The notes under the pieces: model-generated
The model's database searches: none
What the model was told of the DNA's origin: nothing
Seen by the model: only the letters and a program-made list of their open reading frames with translations
Shown here: positions 19,704 through 28,582 of the stretch, piece by piece
Numbering within the stretch: position 1 is the stretch's first letter
Layout of the letters: each line of letters begins with the position of its first letter
Assembly: GCA_910579185.1 (NCBI GenBank)
Contig: CAJTTG010000001.1
Coordinates: forward strand, 248,001 to 312,000
Reading direction: 5' to 3'
Source of the DNA: an uncultured Muribaculaceae bacterium
Lineage (GTDB): Bacteria; Bacteroidota; Bacteroidia; Bacteroidales; Muribaculaceae
Length of the DNA stretch: 64,000 nt
Program-made: the position numbers and the translations under genes

Positions 19704-21860
19704 TTATTCATCGTTATTCTTTTCTTCATACTCTTTGAGCAGTTTTTCCTGAACATCACCCGGAACAAGCTCATACGAAGCAAACTTCATTGTGAATGAT
19801 GACCGTCCGCCGGTGATTGAGCTGAGTGCTGTTGAATAGCTCGACATTTCTTTCAAAGGAACTTTTGCCGAGATCTTTTCAAAGCCATTCTCACTCGACA
19901 TGCCCATAATGATAGCTCTGCGTCCCTGAAGATCACTCATCACATCGCCCATCACGTCGGCCGGAACCATTACGTCCACATCATAGACCGGTTCAAGGAC
20001 TTTAGGATTGGCATTACGGAATGCTTCGCTGAAGGCGTTGCGACCGGCCAGACGGAATGATATTTCATTTGAATCAACCGGGTGCATCTTGCCGTCGTAG
20101 ATGCATACACGGACATCGCGTGCGTATGATCCTGTCAATGGACCTTGTTCCATTCTGTCCATCAAGCCCTTGACGATTGCCGGAATGAATCTTGCATCAA
20201 TTGCACCACCGACGATACAGTTGCAGACAACAAGCTTTCCACCCCATGCCAACGGGATCTCCTGCGTGTCGCGGACATTCATCTTGAATTCCTGATTACC
20301 GAAACGATAGGTGTCGGGAGCCGGCATGCCGTCGGTGTACGGTTCTACGATCAGATGGACTTCACCAAACTGACCGGCACCACCCGATTGCTTTTTGTGT
20401 CTGTAATCAGCTCTTGAGGCCTTGGTTATCGTTTCGCGATAAGGGATCTTTGGCTCTTCAAATACGATTGGCAGCTTGTCATTGTTCTCAACTCTCCATT
20501 TGAGTGTGCGCAGATGGAATTCGCCTTGGCCGGAAAGGATTGTCTGTTTCAATTCTTTCGATTGCTCAACCTCCCATGTAGGATCTTCCTCATGCATACG
20601 GGTCAGGATTGTCGATAGTTTCTCGGCATCACTTTCGGTGACCGGACGGATTGCGCGCTGATATTTGGGCGCCGGATATTTGATGAAGTCGAATGAGTAA
20701 TCACAGCCCTTTTCGTCAAGTGTATTGCCGGTGCGCACATCTTTCAGTTTGACTGTTGCGCCGATATCACCTGCACAAAGTTTGTCAACCGGGGTCTTGA
20801 TCTGACCGCATACACAGAAGATCTGAGCCAATCGCTCTTTTGAATCGCGGCTGACATTGTCGAGATCCACACCGGGAGTCAGAGTTCCTGACATCACTTT
20901 AAAGTAGCTGACCTCACCGATATGCGGTTCAACAGTGGTCTTGAACATGTAAAGGCTCAACGGGCCATTGCTGTCCGGAGCTACCTCTTCTCCTGCAGTA
21001 TTGACCGGTGCAGGCATGTCCTCCACGAAAGGCACAACATTGCCGAGGAATTCCATCATGCGGCGTACGCCCATATCCTTGGCTGCGCTCACACAAAATA
21101 CCGGATATATCGAACGGTCAACCAATCCTTTGCGGATGCCCTCTCTCATCTCATCTTCTGTCAGATGTCCCTGATCAAAGAATTTTTCCATGAGCGTCTC
21201 ATCATTTTCGGCTGCAGCTTCCACGAGCTTCTGGTGAAGATCCAGAGCCTTAGGCATTTCCTCTTCCGGTATATCTTCAATCGTAGGCACGCCTCCGTCG
21301 GGCCCCCACGAGTATTTCTTCATCAGCAGGACATCGATCATAGCATTGAACGATGCGCCGCAGGAAAGAGGATATTGGATCTGTACTAATTTATTGCCGA
21401 ACACATCTTTCATCTGCTCATAGACATTCTCGAAATCAGCCTTGTCGCCATCAAGTTGGTTAACGGCAAACATAATCGGCTTATTGATAGATGAAGCTGT
21501 GCGGAAAATATTCTGAGTGCCTACTTCAACCCCATATTGGGCATTGATCAGGATGACACCTGTATCCGTTACATTAAGAGCCGTAATCGCATTCCCGACA
21601 AAGTCATCCGCTCCGGGACAATCGATCACATTTAATTTCTTATTGAGGAATTCCGCATAGAAAATTGTGGAAAATACTGAATAACCATATTCCTTTTCAA
21701 CCGGGAAATAGTCGCTGACGGTGTTTTTGGCTTCAACCGTTCCACGGCGTTTTATAACTCCACACTCGTAAAGCATAGCCTCTGCGAGTGTGGTTTTCCC
21801 GGAGCCCTTGCTGCCAAGCAGGGCAATGTTCTTGATTTCATTGGTTTGATAAACTTTCAT
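19704..21860 (-). CDS. EF-G-like translation GTPase (second paralogue type)
   Basis: A 718-residue, five-domain EF-G homologue. The G1 P-loop is GSKGSGKTT, the G3 motif is DCPGADDF in place of the usual DTPGHVDF, and the base-recognition motif is NQLD in place of NKxD. Domain IV has the conserved SGGAGQFGEVHL segment. These changes mark the Bacteroidetes second EF-G type rather than canonical FusA; its exact job in elongation or ribosome recycling is not established by sequence. The open frame extends 31 codons upstream, but the ATG at 21860 gives the conserved start MKVYQTNEIKNIALLG. Confidence 0.85.
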   Translation of the reverse strand: MKVYQTNEIKNIALLGSKGSGKTTLAEAMLYECGVIKRRGTVEAKNTVSDYFPVEKEYGYSVFSTIFYAEFLNKKLNVIDCPGADDFVGNAITALNVTDTGVILINAQYGVEVGTQNIFRTASSINKPIMFAVNQLDGDKADFENVYEQMKDVFGNKLVQIQYPLSCGASFNAMIDVLLMKKYSWGPDGGVPTIEDIPEEEMPKALDLHQKLVEAAAENDETLMEKFFDQGHLTEDEMREGIRKGLVDRSIYPVFCVSAAKDMGVRRMMEFLGNVVPFVEDMPAPVNTAGEEVAPDSNGPLSLYMFKTTVEPHIGEVSYFKVMSGTLTPGVDLDNVSRDSKERLAQIFCVCGQIKTPVDKLCAGDIGATVKLKDVRTGNTLDEKGCDYSFDFIKYPAPKYQRAIRPVTESDAEKLSTILTRMHEEDPTWEVEQSKELKQTILSGQGEFHLRTLKWRVENNDKLPIVFEEPKIPYRETITKASRADYRHKKQSGGAGQFGEVHLIVEPYTDGMPAPDTYRFGNQEFKMNVRDTQEIPLAWGGKLVVCNCIVGGAIDARFIPAIVKGLMDRMEQGPLTGSYARDVRVCIYDGKMHPVDSNEISFRLAGRNAFSEAFRNANPKVLEPVYDVDVMVPADVMGDVMSDLQGRRAIIMGMSSENGFEKISAKVPLKEMSSYSTALSSITGGRSSFTMKFASYELVPGDVQEKLLKEYEEKNNDE

Positions 21861-22055
21861 GTTATCAGATTTTAGTAATGAATAGTAATGTTGATCATTC
21901 CCAAAAAGGAATTTCTTCCTCTTTCGGAGCGCAAAATAGACATTATTTTCCATTTTGTCAACACTTTTCTATATGTTACACAACATATTTTCCATGATGA
22001 ACATATTTGTAACCCATGTGTTTTCGCTTTCGGCTCATATTTGCTGAAAAAATCG

Positions 22056-22063
22056 TAACTTTG
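22056..22063 (+). promoter_or_regulatory. -7 element of the lon promoter
   Basis: TAACTTTG, 52 bp before the lon ATG. No TTG at proper -33 spacing was found, so it is a partial match. Confidence 0.45.
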
Positions 22064-22115
22064 GCATAATTTTTGCAGAACAGCACCTTGTAAATCTTCT
22101 ATACTGATCATACAG

Positions 22116-24518
22116 ATGAGAAATAAAAAGGAACATATCCTGTCCCTGGGACAAATTGAACTGAGTGAATCTGAACGTCGCACCGAAATTGATACCAATT
22201 CTCTGGCGGTACTCCCGACCAGAGATTTCATGATGTTTTCCGGATCAACATTTCCAATATCGCTTGGCCGGGAATCATCAATAGCAGTGGCGGAGCATGC
22301 CGCCGAGACACATACTCCGATTGCAATATTGTGTCAACATAATCCATCTACGGAATCCCCATCCATACCGGAAGATCTTTATGATTATGGCGTGGTGGCT
22401 CTCGTAATGAAAGTTTTCGATTTGCCCGACGGCCCCAAGACCGCAATTTTGTATGCGTTGGACGAGATCAAGGTTTTGGGCAAAGGTGAGCGTCCCGGTA
22501 CTGTTCGCGTTGAGATCCTGCCTACCGAACGGGTGGACATTACCGATAATGAACTTATCGCACTTGGCCAATCTGTAAAGGATACGGCCATAAGCCTTAT
22601 AAACAAGACCACCGATGGACCGAACGAACTCAGCTACAATCTTGATAATATCGAGTCTCCGGTTAACATAATTAATATTGTTGCCACCAACACTCCTCTT
22701 CCGCCGAATTTCAAGCAGCAAATGTTGCAGCAAAGGGATATCAAACAGCGTGCCTACATGCTGCTGGCAGAGTTGAGCAAAAATGAAGAGATGGTCGATC
22801 TGGCTCACACCATTCAGGAACGTACCCGTCAAAATATGTCGGAGGGACAGAAGATTGCATTTTTGCAACAGCAGATGGAGTCGATCCGTCAGGAGATATA
22901 TGGCGATGATGATGATGCATCTGCGTTCCGCAGCAAAGCGGAGAAAATAGATCTGCCGGGAAATATCCGTGAGGTTTTTGAACGCGAGGTTGACAAATTG
23001 TCACGTTTGAATCCGCAAAGCCCCGACTATTCAGTGCAATATTCATATCTCGACCTGCTTCTTGGCTTGCCATGGAATAAAAATGACCAGCTGAACACAG
23101 ATCTCAATCTTGCAGAGCAGATACTTGATAATGACCATTATGGACTTGAAAAAGTAAAGGAGCGCATTATCGAGCAATTGGCGGTAATGATGCACAATCC
23201 ATCAGGCAAATCCCCAATTATATGCCTTGTTGGCCCTCCCGGTGTCGGAAAAACATCTTTAGGGCAATCTGTGGCCAGAGCTATGGAACGTAAATATCAG
23301 CGTGTGTCCCTCGGAGGTGTCCACGATGAATCGGAGATAAGAGGCCATCGTCGCACATACATAGGAGCGATGCCCGGGCGCATTATTGATGCAATGCGTC
23401 GTGCTGGGACATCCAATCCGTTGATTCTTCTGGACGAAATTGATAAAATGGGTACGGATGTCAAAAGCGATCCGTCGGCTGCGCTTCTTGAGGTTCTTGA
23501 TCCGGAACAGAACTGCCGGTTCCATGATAATTATGTGGATGTTGACTACGATCTGTCGAACGTCATGTTCATTGCCACTGCCAACACCTTGTCTACTATC
23601 TCGCAACCGCTTCTTGACCGTATGGAGATTATTGATATCTCAGGATACCTCCAGCAGGAAAAGGTGGAGATAGCCCGTAGGCATTTGATCCCACGTGTTT
23701 TGGACGCCAATGGCTTCAAGCCAAAGGATGTTTCGTTCACTGATGATGCGATTAACAAAATAATTGAATGCTACACCTCGGAAAGTGGTGTCCGTCAACT
23801 TGAAAAGCGAATCGCTTCGGTGGTGAGAAAGCTTGTGGTACGCAAAATGAAAGGTCAACGGATGATCCGCACCATAAAACCTGAACACGTCAAGGAATTC
23901 CTGGGCGTTGAGACACGACAAAGAGATCTCTATGAGGGTAATGAATATGCCGGTGTTGTGACCGGACTTGCGTGGACTGCCGTCGGCGGTGAGATCTTGT
24001 TTATCGAGTCGTCACTTGCTAAAGGAAAGGGAGAAAAGTTGACCCTTACCGGCAACCTTGGTGATGTGATGAAAGAATCTGCCATAATAGCGTTGCAGTA
24101 CATAAAAGCACACGCAACACAGCTTGGAATCAATCCGGAGATTTTCGACAGCTATTCTGTCCATCTGCATGTCCCGGAGGGTGCGATACCGAAAGATGGT
24201 CCGTCAGCCGGCATCACAATGGTCACGTCGCTGGCCTCGCTCTTTACTCAGCGGAAGATTCGCGACCGCATAGCTATGACCGGAGAAATGACTCTTCGTG
24301 GCAAAGTTCTTCCGGTAGGAGGCATTAAAGAAAAGATTCTTGCAGCCAAACGGGCCGGGATTGAGACTATTATCCTCTCTGCCGATAACAAAAAGGATAT
24401 TGACGACATTGCCGCCATCTATCTTGAAGGGCTAAAATTCATATATGTGTCCGATATCCGGGAGGTGCTTGATCATGCGCTACTCCTCGACCTTGTCGAT
24501 AATCCCATCTCATTCTGA
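22116..24518 (+). CDS. lon: ATP-dependent protease La
   Basis: An 800-residue Lon. The N-terminal substrate-binding domain runs to about residue 300, the AAA+ module has Walker [10 protein letters not shown] and Walker [10 protein letters not shown], and the C-terminal Ser protease domain has the dyad Ser697 (KDGPSAGI) and Lys740 (GGIKEK). The 43-residue dyad spacing equals that of E. coli Lon. It degrades misfolded and regulatory proteins in the cytoplasm. A strong terminator follows the stop. The gene is divergent from the EF-G paralogue. Confidence 0.96.
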   Translation: MRNKKEHILSLGQIELSESERRTEIDTNSLAVLPTRDFMMFSGSTFPISLGRESSIAVAEHAAETHTPIAILCQHNPSTESPSIPEDLYDYGVVALVMKVFDLPDGPKTAILYALDEIKVLGKGERPGTVRVEILPTERVDITDNELIALGQSVKDTAISLINKTTDGPNELSYNLDNIESPVNIINIVATNTPLPPNFKQQMLQQRDIKQRAYMLLAELSKNEEMVDLAHTIQERTRQNMSEGQKIAFLQQQMESIRQEIYGDDDDASAFRSKAEKIDLPGNIREVFEREVDKLSRLNPQSPDYSVQYSYLDLLLGLPWNKNDQLNTDLNLAEQILDNDHYGLEKVKERIIEQLAVMMHNPSGKSPIICLVGPPGVGKTSLGQSVARAMERKYQRVSLGGVHDESEIRGHRRTYIGAMPGRIIDAMRRAGTSNPLILLDEIDKMGTDVKSDPSAALLEVLDPEQNCRFHDNYVDVDYDLSNVMFIATANTLSTISQPLLDRMEIIDISGYLQQEKVEIARRHLIPRVLDANGFKPKDVSFTDDAINKIIECYTSESGVRQLEKRIASVVRKLVVRKMKGQRMIRTIKPEHVKEFLGVETRQRDLYEGNEYAGVVTGLAWTAVGGEILFIESSLAKGKGEKLTLTGNLGDVMKESAIIALQYIKAHATQLGINPEIFDSYSVHLHVPEGAIPKDGPSAGITMVTSLASLFTQRKIRDRIAMTGEMTLRGKVLPVGGIKEKILAAKRAGIETIILSADNKKDIDDIAAIYLEGLKFIYVSDIREVLDHALLLDLVDNPISF

Positions 24519-24538
24519 AAAACCTTCTGAATTCACAA

Positions 24539-24575
24539 AAAAAATGTGCTCCTTTTGATTAGGAGCACATTTTTT
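24539..24575 (+). terminator. Intrinsic terminator of lon
   Basis: A 15-bp perfect inverted repeat (24539-24553 with 24561-24575) around a 7-base loop, ending in a run of T, 20 bp after the lon stop. The A/T arms make it potentially bidirectional. Confidence 0.9.
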
Positions 24576-24666
24576 GTATGATCTATTGTCGTTTTACCAT
24601 ATAGCCAAAGGCATACATAATATTACAATGGTCAAAATATTTTTGTCAATCGTGTCTTTATATTAA

Positions 24667-24876
24667 TCATTGCTGAATATGATTTTTTGCGCGGCGACGA
24701 TAAATCATATAATTGTCTAAGCACAAATATGTAAGAAGTATAACACCACACAATTCAAACCAAGCCATCCCTGATTTCGGTTCCATAAAGAGATTCCAAA
24801 TCCTTACAACTATGCATAGAATACCTACAACGGAAAGTGTTGCGGAAATATTACGTTTTACTTTATTGTTTGCCAT
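24667..24876 (-). CDS. Small membrane protein, unknown function
   Basis: A 69-residue protein with two hydrophobic segments (about 9-29 and 37-56) and a basic C-terminus (IYRRRAKNHIQQ), so probably a two-pass inner-membrane protein. I do not recognise a family. It is supported as a real gene by a full consensus promoter upstream (24897-24927), with a leader of about 14 nt, and by independence from neighbouring genes. An overlapping plus-strand ORF is judged a shadow. Confidence 0.6.
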   Translation of the reverse strand: MANNKVKRNISATLSVVGILCIVVRIWNLFMEPKSGMAWFELCGVILLTYLCLDNYMIYRRRAKNHIQQ

Positions 24877-24896
24877 TGTCTTATTTTATTGGATTG

Positions 24897-24927
24897 CAAA
24901 TCTATGAATAAATCATGATATATCCAA
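24897..24927 (-). promoter_or_regulatory. Promoter of the small membrane protein gene
   Basis: On the minus strand: TTG (24925-24927), 20 bases, TAGATTTG (24897-24904), 20 bp before the ATG. Confidence 0.7.
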
Positions 24928-25021
24928 GGCTGATTCAGAAGAGGAAAATATATATGTGTATGATATGTGGATTAATATTAAATTAATAAGGAAATATTTC
25001 CATATTTAAGGATAAAAGTAG

Positions 25022-25029
25022 TAACTTTG
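25022..25029 (+). promoter_or_regulatory. -7 element ahead of the biotin carboxyltransferase gene
   Basis: TAACTTTG, 51 bp before the ATG. A TTTC at 24997-25000 stands at -33 spacing, a weak match. Confidence 0.5.
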
Positions 25030-25080
25030 CAAGCCTATAGAAACGACAACGTATATTCACATTTTTAATCAAAGAATAAA

Positions 25081-26961
25081 ATGGAAACTCGTAAACTGAA
25101 AATCAGAGATTTGACCATGCGCGACGGCCAGCAGTCATTGTTTGCCACACGTATGAGCCAAACCACAATCAACCGTCTGCTGCCTCTTTATGAGAACGCC
25201 GGTTTTTATATAATGGAAGTATGGGGAGGTGCGATTCCCGACTCTGTGATGCGTTATCTAGACGAATCTCCGTGGAACCGTCTGCGCAAGGCAAGCGAGG
25301 CCATGAAGGGCAAATCATTGCTCTCGGCACTCTCACGTGGCCGCAACCTGTTCGGCTATGTGCCCTACCCCAACAGCGTCCTTGAAGGCTTCTATAAGGA
25401 AGCTATTAAAAATGGACTGAATGTGATGCGTATTTTCGATGCGCTCAACGATATTGACAATATCAAGGATTCAATCCGCATGATCAATGAGCTTGGTGGC
25501 ATTGCAGACGGTGCTGTGTGCTACACCGTAGATCCCAAAGACGAAACGCCGGCTCCTACCGGATTTGCTGCTAAACTGAAAGCAATGTTCGGCTCAAAAC
25601 CGGCTGCACCTGAGAAAATATTCACTGACGAATATTTTGTTGAGAAGGCAAAGACTATGGAAGCTCTCGGAGCCAAGATAATCACTCTGAAAGATATGGC
25701 CGGCCTTGTCAATCCTCTGCGTGCCGCTTCAATCATTTCACGTCTGAAGCAGGAAATTAAGGTTGACATCGATTTCCATACACACTGTACTCCCGGTTAT
25801 GGCCTTGCATCTTCTGTTATGGCTATGCTCCATGGCGTTGATATCCTCGACACCAATATCTGGTGGTTCGGCGGTGGCTCTGCAGCTCCTGCAATAGAAC
25901 TCATCTACGTCTTCGCAAATCGTCTTGGTATTGAAGTGGATGTCAATATGGAGGCCGTCGGCAAAATCCGTAACGAATTGCTCAATGCACGTAAGGAATT
26001 GGCCGAATTTGATCTTGTCAAGACAATGCCACGTGAATTTGATCCGCTTAAAGACGAACTTCCTGCAAATATTTCCGCCCTGTTCGACAAGGCTATCGAA
26101 TGCGCGAAAGCAAACGATGAGGAAGGCCTTCTTGATGCCTGCCACGCAATTGAGGAATACTTCCAGTTCCCCAAACCCAATGAATTGGTCAAGAACGCCG
26201 AGGTTCCCGGTGGTATGTACTCCAATATGGTTGCTCAGCTCAAGGCTCTCCAGGCATCAGAAATGCTTGATGATGCTATGCGCCTGATCCCGAAAGTGCG
26301 TCGCGATGCAGGTCTTGTGCCTCTGGTGACCCCGACAAGCCAGATTGTAGGCAGTCAGGCCGTCAGCCTTGCCATGGACCGCAAGAAAGGTAATCCCGAC
26401 TATACTAACAAGTCCAATCAGTTCATCTCACTTATCAAGGGTGAATATGGACACACACCTGTTGCCGTTGATCCTGCGTTCCGCGAACTTATCACCGGCG
26501 ACGCTCAGGAGCATCCTTATGATGTGAACTCCTACAAACAGCCTGAAAATCCTGTTCTGGAAGATCTCGGTGGCGTTAAACTCGCATCTAATGACGAGGA
26601 ATATCTTCTGCTCCAGCTTCTTCCTACGGTTGCAAACGGCTTCCTTCGCCGTCGCCGCGCTGAAGAATTTGAGGCAAAACAGGCAGAGGCACGCAAATCG
26701 GCTAAGGTTGAGGAAAAACCTGTAGTTCCGCAGGAACCTATAACCGGCGAATTATTGAGCGCTCCCATGGGTGGCCGTATCATCGAGATCAATGTGAAGC
26801 CCGGTCAGGAGGTTAATCCCGGAGACGTTATGCTTGTCTACGAAGCAATGAAGATGGAGAATGATGTGACAGCAGAAAAGAAAGCTGTTGTCAAGCGTAT
26901 TTTCGTTCATGTTGATGAAGTTGTCGGCACGGACGCTCCGCTCATTGAATTTGCAGATTAA
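25081..26961 (+). CDS. Biotin-dependent carboxyltransferase (oxaloacetate decarboxylase alpha / pyruvate carboxylase B type)
   Basis: A 626-residue protein with an N-terminal DRE-TIM carboxyltransferase barrel (LTMRDGQQSLFATRM near residue 11; metal-binding DFHTHCTPG), a PYC/OADA middle domain, a short Ala/Lys/Pro-rich linker and a C-terminal biotinyl domain. Biotin attaches at Lys591 in YEAMKMEND. It moves carboxyl groups between biotin and pyruvate/oxaloacetate. No beta/gamma decarboxylase subunits or biotin carboxylase are adjacent. Whether it serves a Na+-pumping decarboxylase or a two-subunit pyruvate carboxylase is therefore undecided. Confidence 0.9.
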   Translation: METRKLKIRDLTMRDGQQSLFATRMSQTTINRLLPLYENAGFYIMEVWGGAIPDSVMRYLDESPWNRLRKASEAMKGKSLLSALSRGRNLFGYVPYPNSVLEGFYKEAIKNGLNVMRIFDALNDIDNIKDSIRMINELGGIADGAVCYTVDPKDETPAPTGFAAKLKAMFGSKPAAPEKIFTDEYFVEKAKTMEALGAKIITLKDMAGLVNPLRAASIISRLKQEIKVDIDFHTHCTPGYGLASSVMAMLHGVDILDTNIWWFGGGSAAPAIELIYVFANRLGIEVDVNMEAVGKIRNELLNARKELAEFDLVKTMPREFDPLKDELPANISALFDKAIECAKANDEEGLLDACHAIEEYFQFPKPNELVKNAEVPGGMYSNMVAQLKALQASEMLDDAMRLIPKVRRDAGLVPLVTPTSQIVGSQAVSLAMDRKKGNPDYTNKSNQFISLIKGEYGHTPVAVDPAFRELITGDAQEHPYDVNSYKQPENPVLEDLGGVKLASNDEEYLLLQLLPTVANGFLRRRRAEEFEAKQAEARKSAKVEEKPVVPQEPITGELLSAPMGGRIIEINVKPGQEVNPGDVMLVYEAMKMENDVTAEKKAVVKRIFVHVDEVVGTDAPLIEFAD

Positions 26962-26987
26962 AAATTGAATAAAAAATTCTGTAATGG

Positions 26988-27019
26988 TTTGTAAATTACA
27001 ATAATAATACGTAAATTTG
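26988..27019 (+). promoter_or_regulatory. Promoter of rpmE
   Basis: TTTG (26988-26991), 20 bases, TAAATTTG (27012-27019): an exact match to the Bacteroidetes consensus. It leaves a leader of about 70 nt before the rpmE ATG. Confidence 0.8.
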
Positions 27020-27096
27020 CACGCCATTACAGAAATACGCCTTACCAGCGAATTTTAACAACAACTGAGTATCAATACTTTAACAAAAAACTAAAG

Positions 27097-27351
27097 ATGA
27101 AAAAAGATATCCATCCTTCCACTTATCGCGAAGTTGTATTCAAAGATATGTCAAACGAAGAAATTTTCATCACTCGCTCTACTATCGCAACAAAAGAGAC
27201 TATCGAGGTGGATGGTGTTACATATCCTTTGGTGAAGCTTGAAATCACCAGCTCTTCTCACCCCTTCTTCACCGGCAAACAGAAACTCGTCGATACCGCA
27301 GGTCGCGTAGACAAGTTCATGAGCCGCTATGGCAACCGCAAAAAGAAATAA
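27097..27351 (+). CDS. rpmE: Ribosomal protein bL31, type B
   Basis: An 84-residue bL31. It contains no cysteine, so it is the zinc-independent (C-minus) form, and it has the type B insertion and basic tail ([11 protein letters not shown]). It is part of the large ribosomal subunit, at the central protuberance and inter-subunit bridge. It has its own consensus promoter and a strong terminator, so it is monocistronic. Confidence 0.95.
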   Translation: MKKDIHPSTYREVVFKDMSNEEIFITRSTIATKETIEVDGVTYPLVKLEITSSSHPFFTGKQKLVDTAGRVDKFMSRYGNRKKK

Positions 27352-27368
27352 TTATCTTATCCGATAAT

Positions 27369-27398
27369 AAAAAAGCCGATCAATCGATCGGCTTTTTT
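27369..27398 (+). terminator. Intrinsic terminator after rpmE
   Basis: A perfect 13-bp inverted repeat (AAAAAAGCCGATC / GATCGGCTTTTTT) with a 4-base loop. The A and T arms allow it to work in both directions, serving also the convergent DUF3037 operon. Confidence 0.92.
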
Positions 27399-27426
27399 AT
27401 TATCGTTATATTCCCGTTGCAATTTA

Positions 27427-27825
27427 TCACATTACCTGTTCCGAAAATATTCTATCAAATTCTTTATCAAGATCCGCAGTAAGGCCGGGATGTGGCCGAG
27501 AGGTCTGGATGCACGCGCTACGTACAGCCGTGAGCCATCGGAAGCGTTCTTCAACCGGAAGTTGCGCAATAGGGCCGCCGGATGGATCAGCGTCAGCTAT
27601 AAGAGACAATGATGTGGCTTGATGGTGCAGAGCATCCATCGGCAATTCCGATCTGAAGACACGGATCTTCGAATCCGGCATATGCAATTGCATTTTGATC
27701 CATCGCATCCGCTTGCACATCATGACAAGTCCGATGTTAACAAATTCCTCACGCTCCACTGCCGGGACATAACGTATCACGGAATATTCATATAAGTGAT
27801 TTTCGTCGTTCATCGTTAGCTGCAT
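27427..27825 (-). CDS. DUF3037 family protein
   Basis: A 132-residue protein with the family opening YSVIRYVPAVEREEFVNIGLVM. Function is unknown. It overlaps the end of the HipA-like kinase gene: by 38 bp from the ATG at 27825, or by 26 bp if translation starts at the ATG at 27813. DUF3037 genes commonly follow a HipA-like kinase gene, and the overlap implies coupled translation and probably a functional pair. It is the last gene of the TPR / M3 / HipA-like operon. Confidence 0.8.
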   Translation of the reverse strand: MQLTMNDENHLYEYSVIRYVPAVEREEFVNIGLVMMCKRMRWIKMQLHMPDSKIRVFRSELPMDALHHQATSLSLIADADPSGGPIAQLPVEERFRWLTAVRSACIQTSRPHPGLTADLDKEFDRIFSEQVM

Positions 27826-28582
27826 TTACAAATATTGAAGAATTCTCAAACCGACGGGACAGGAAATCAACATACACGCTTCTGATATCGTCAGGTGATA
27901 ATGAAGGCATCGAATCCCCAATAAGCCAATCTTCAGGAATCATATTGACTATCTCCCTAAAGTCAGACATGGAAAGCAGAGTTCTGAATTTGCTATCCAC
28001 AGACTCAAGACAGGAGGCCTTGTGCAGAAGCGCATGACGGCTGATCAACTGGAATGGAGATTTATAGGCATTCTCAATGTCGCGCCATGAGTGGTGGAAG
28101 TATAGCGATGCTCCATGGTCTATCAACCACACCTCACGTCCGTGCCATAATAGCATATTCGTGTTTTGCGCAGTGCGGTCAACATTAGTAAGAAACGCGT
28201 CGAGCCAGACTATACGGGAGGCAAGTTCTGCATCAACCGGGTTTACATAAGGATCAAGAGTCAATGCTCCGGACAAATAGTGCATTCCATAGTTGACTCC
28301 CTGACTTCCTTTCAGCAGATCCTGAATCTCTTCGTCCGGTTCTGTTATGCCGAATCTGGAGTCAACATCAAGCAGAACGGCTTCAGGGACATTCAAGCCA
28401 AGACGACGCGCGATTTCTCCACCGATAAGTTCTGCGATCAGGGCTTTCACGCCATGACCGGCTCCGCGGAATTTGACAATATACTTAAACCCGTCATCGG
28501 CCTCGGCGAGGGCAGGCAATGACCCACCCTCGCGCATTGGCGCGATATAACGTGTTACTTTCTGATTTCGCAAAAGATCCAT
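27788..28582 (-). CDS. HipA-like kinase-fold protein (HipA_2 type)
   Basis: A 264-residue protein with a reduced HipA fold: an N-terminal nucleotide-binding region with the Lys in FKYIVKFRG, a GEIARRLGLNVPEAVLL segment, catalytic-loop-like WLDAFLTNVDRTAQNTN (Asp and Asn) and a metal-binding-like VWLIDHGASLYFHH. HipA proteins are Ser/Thr kinases of toxin-antitoxin systems, but this short form pairs with DUF3037 and no HipB-like antitoxin is nearby. The start ATG at 28582 overlaps the M3 peptidase stop as ATGA. Confidence 0.78.
   Translation of the reverse strand: MDLLRNQKVTRYIAPMREGGSLPALAEADDGFKYIVKFRGAGHGVKALIAELIGGEIARRLGLNVPEAVLLDVDSRFGITEPDEEIQDLLKGSQGVNYGMHYLSGALTLDPYVNPVDAELASRIVWLDAFLTNVDRTAQNTNMLLWHGREVWLIDHGASLYFHHSWRDIENAYKSPFQLISRHALLHKASCLESVDSKFRTLLSMSDFREIVNMIPEDWLIGDSMPSLSPDDIRSVYVDFLSRRFENSSIFVNAANDERRKSLI

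Noticed and set aside
27788..28582. Classical HipBA toxin-antitoxin system
   Set aside because: No HipB-like HTH gene is adjacent; the partner is DUF3037 and the HipA fold is reduced.
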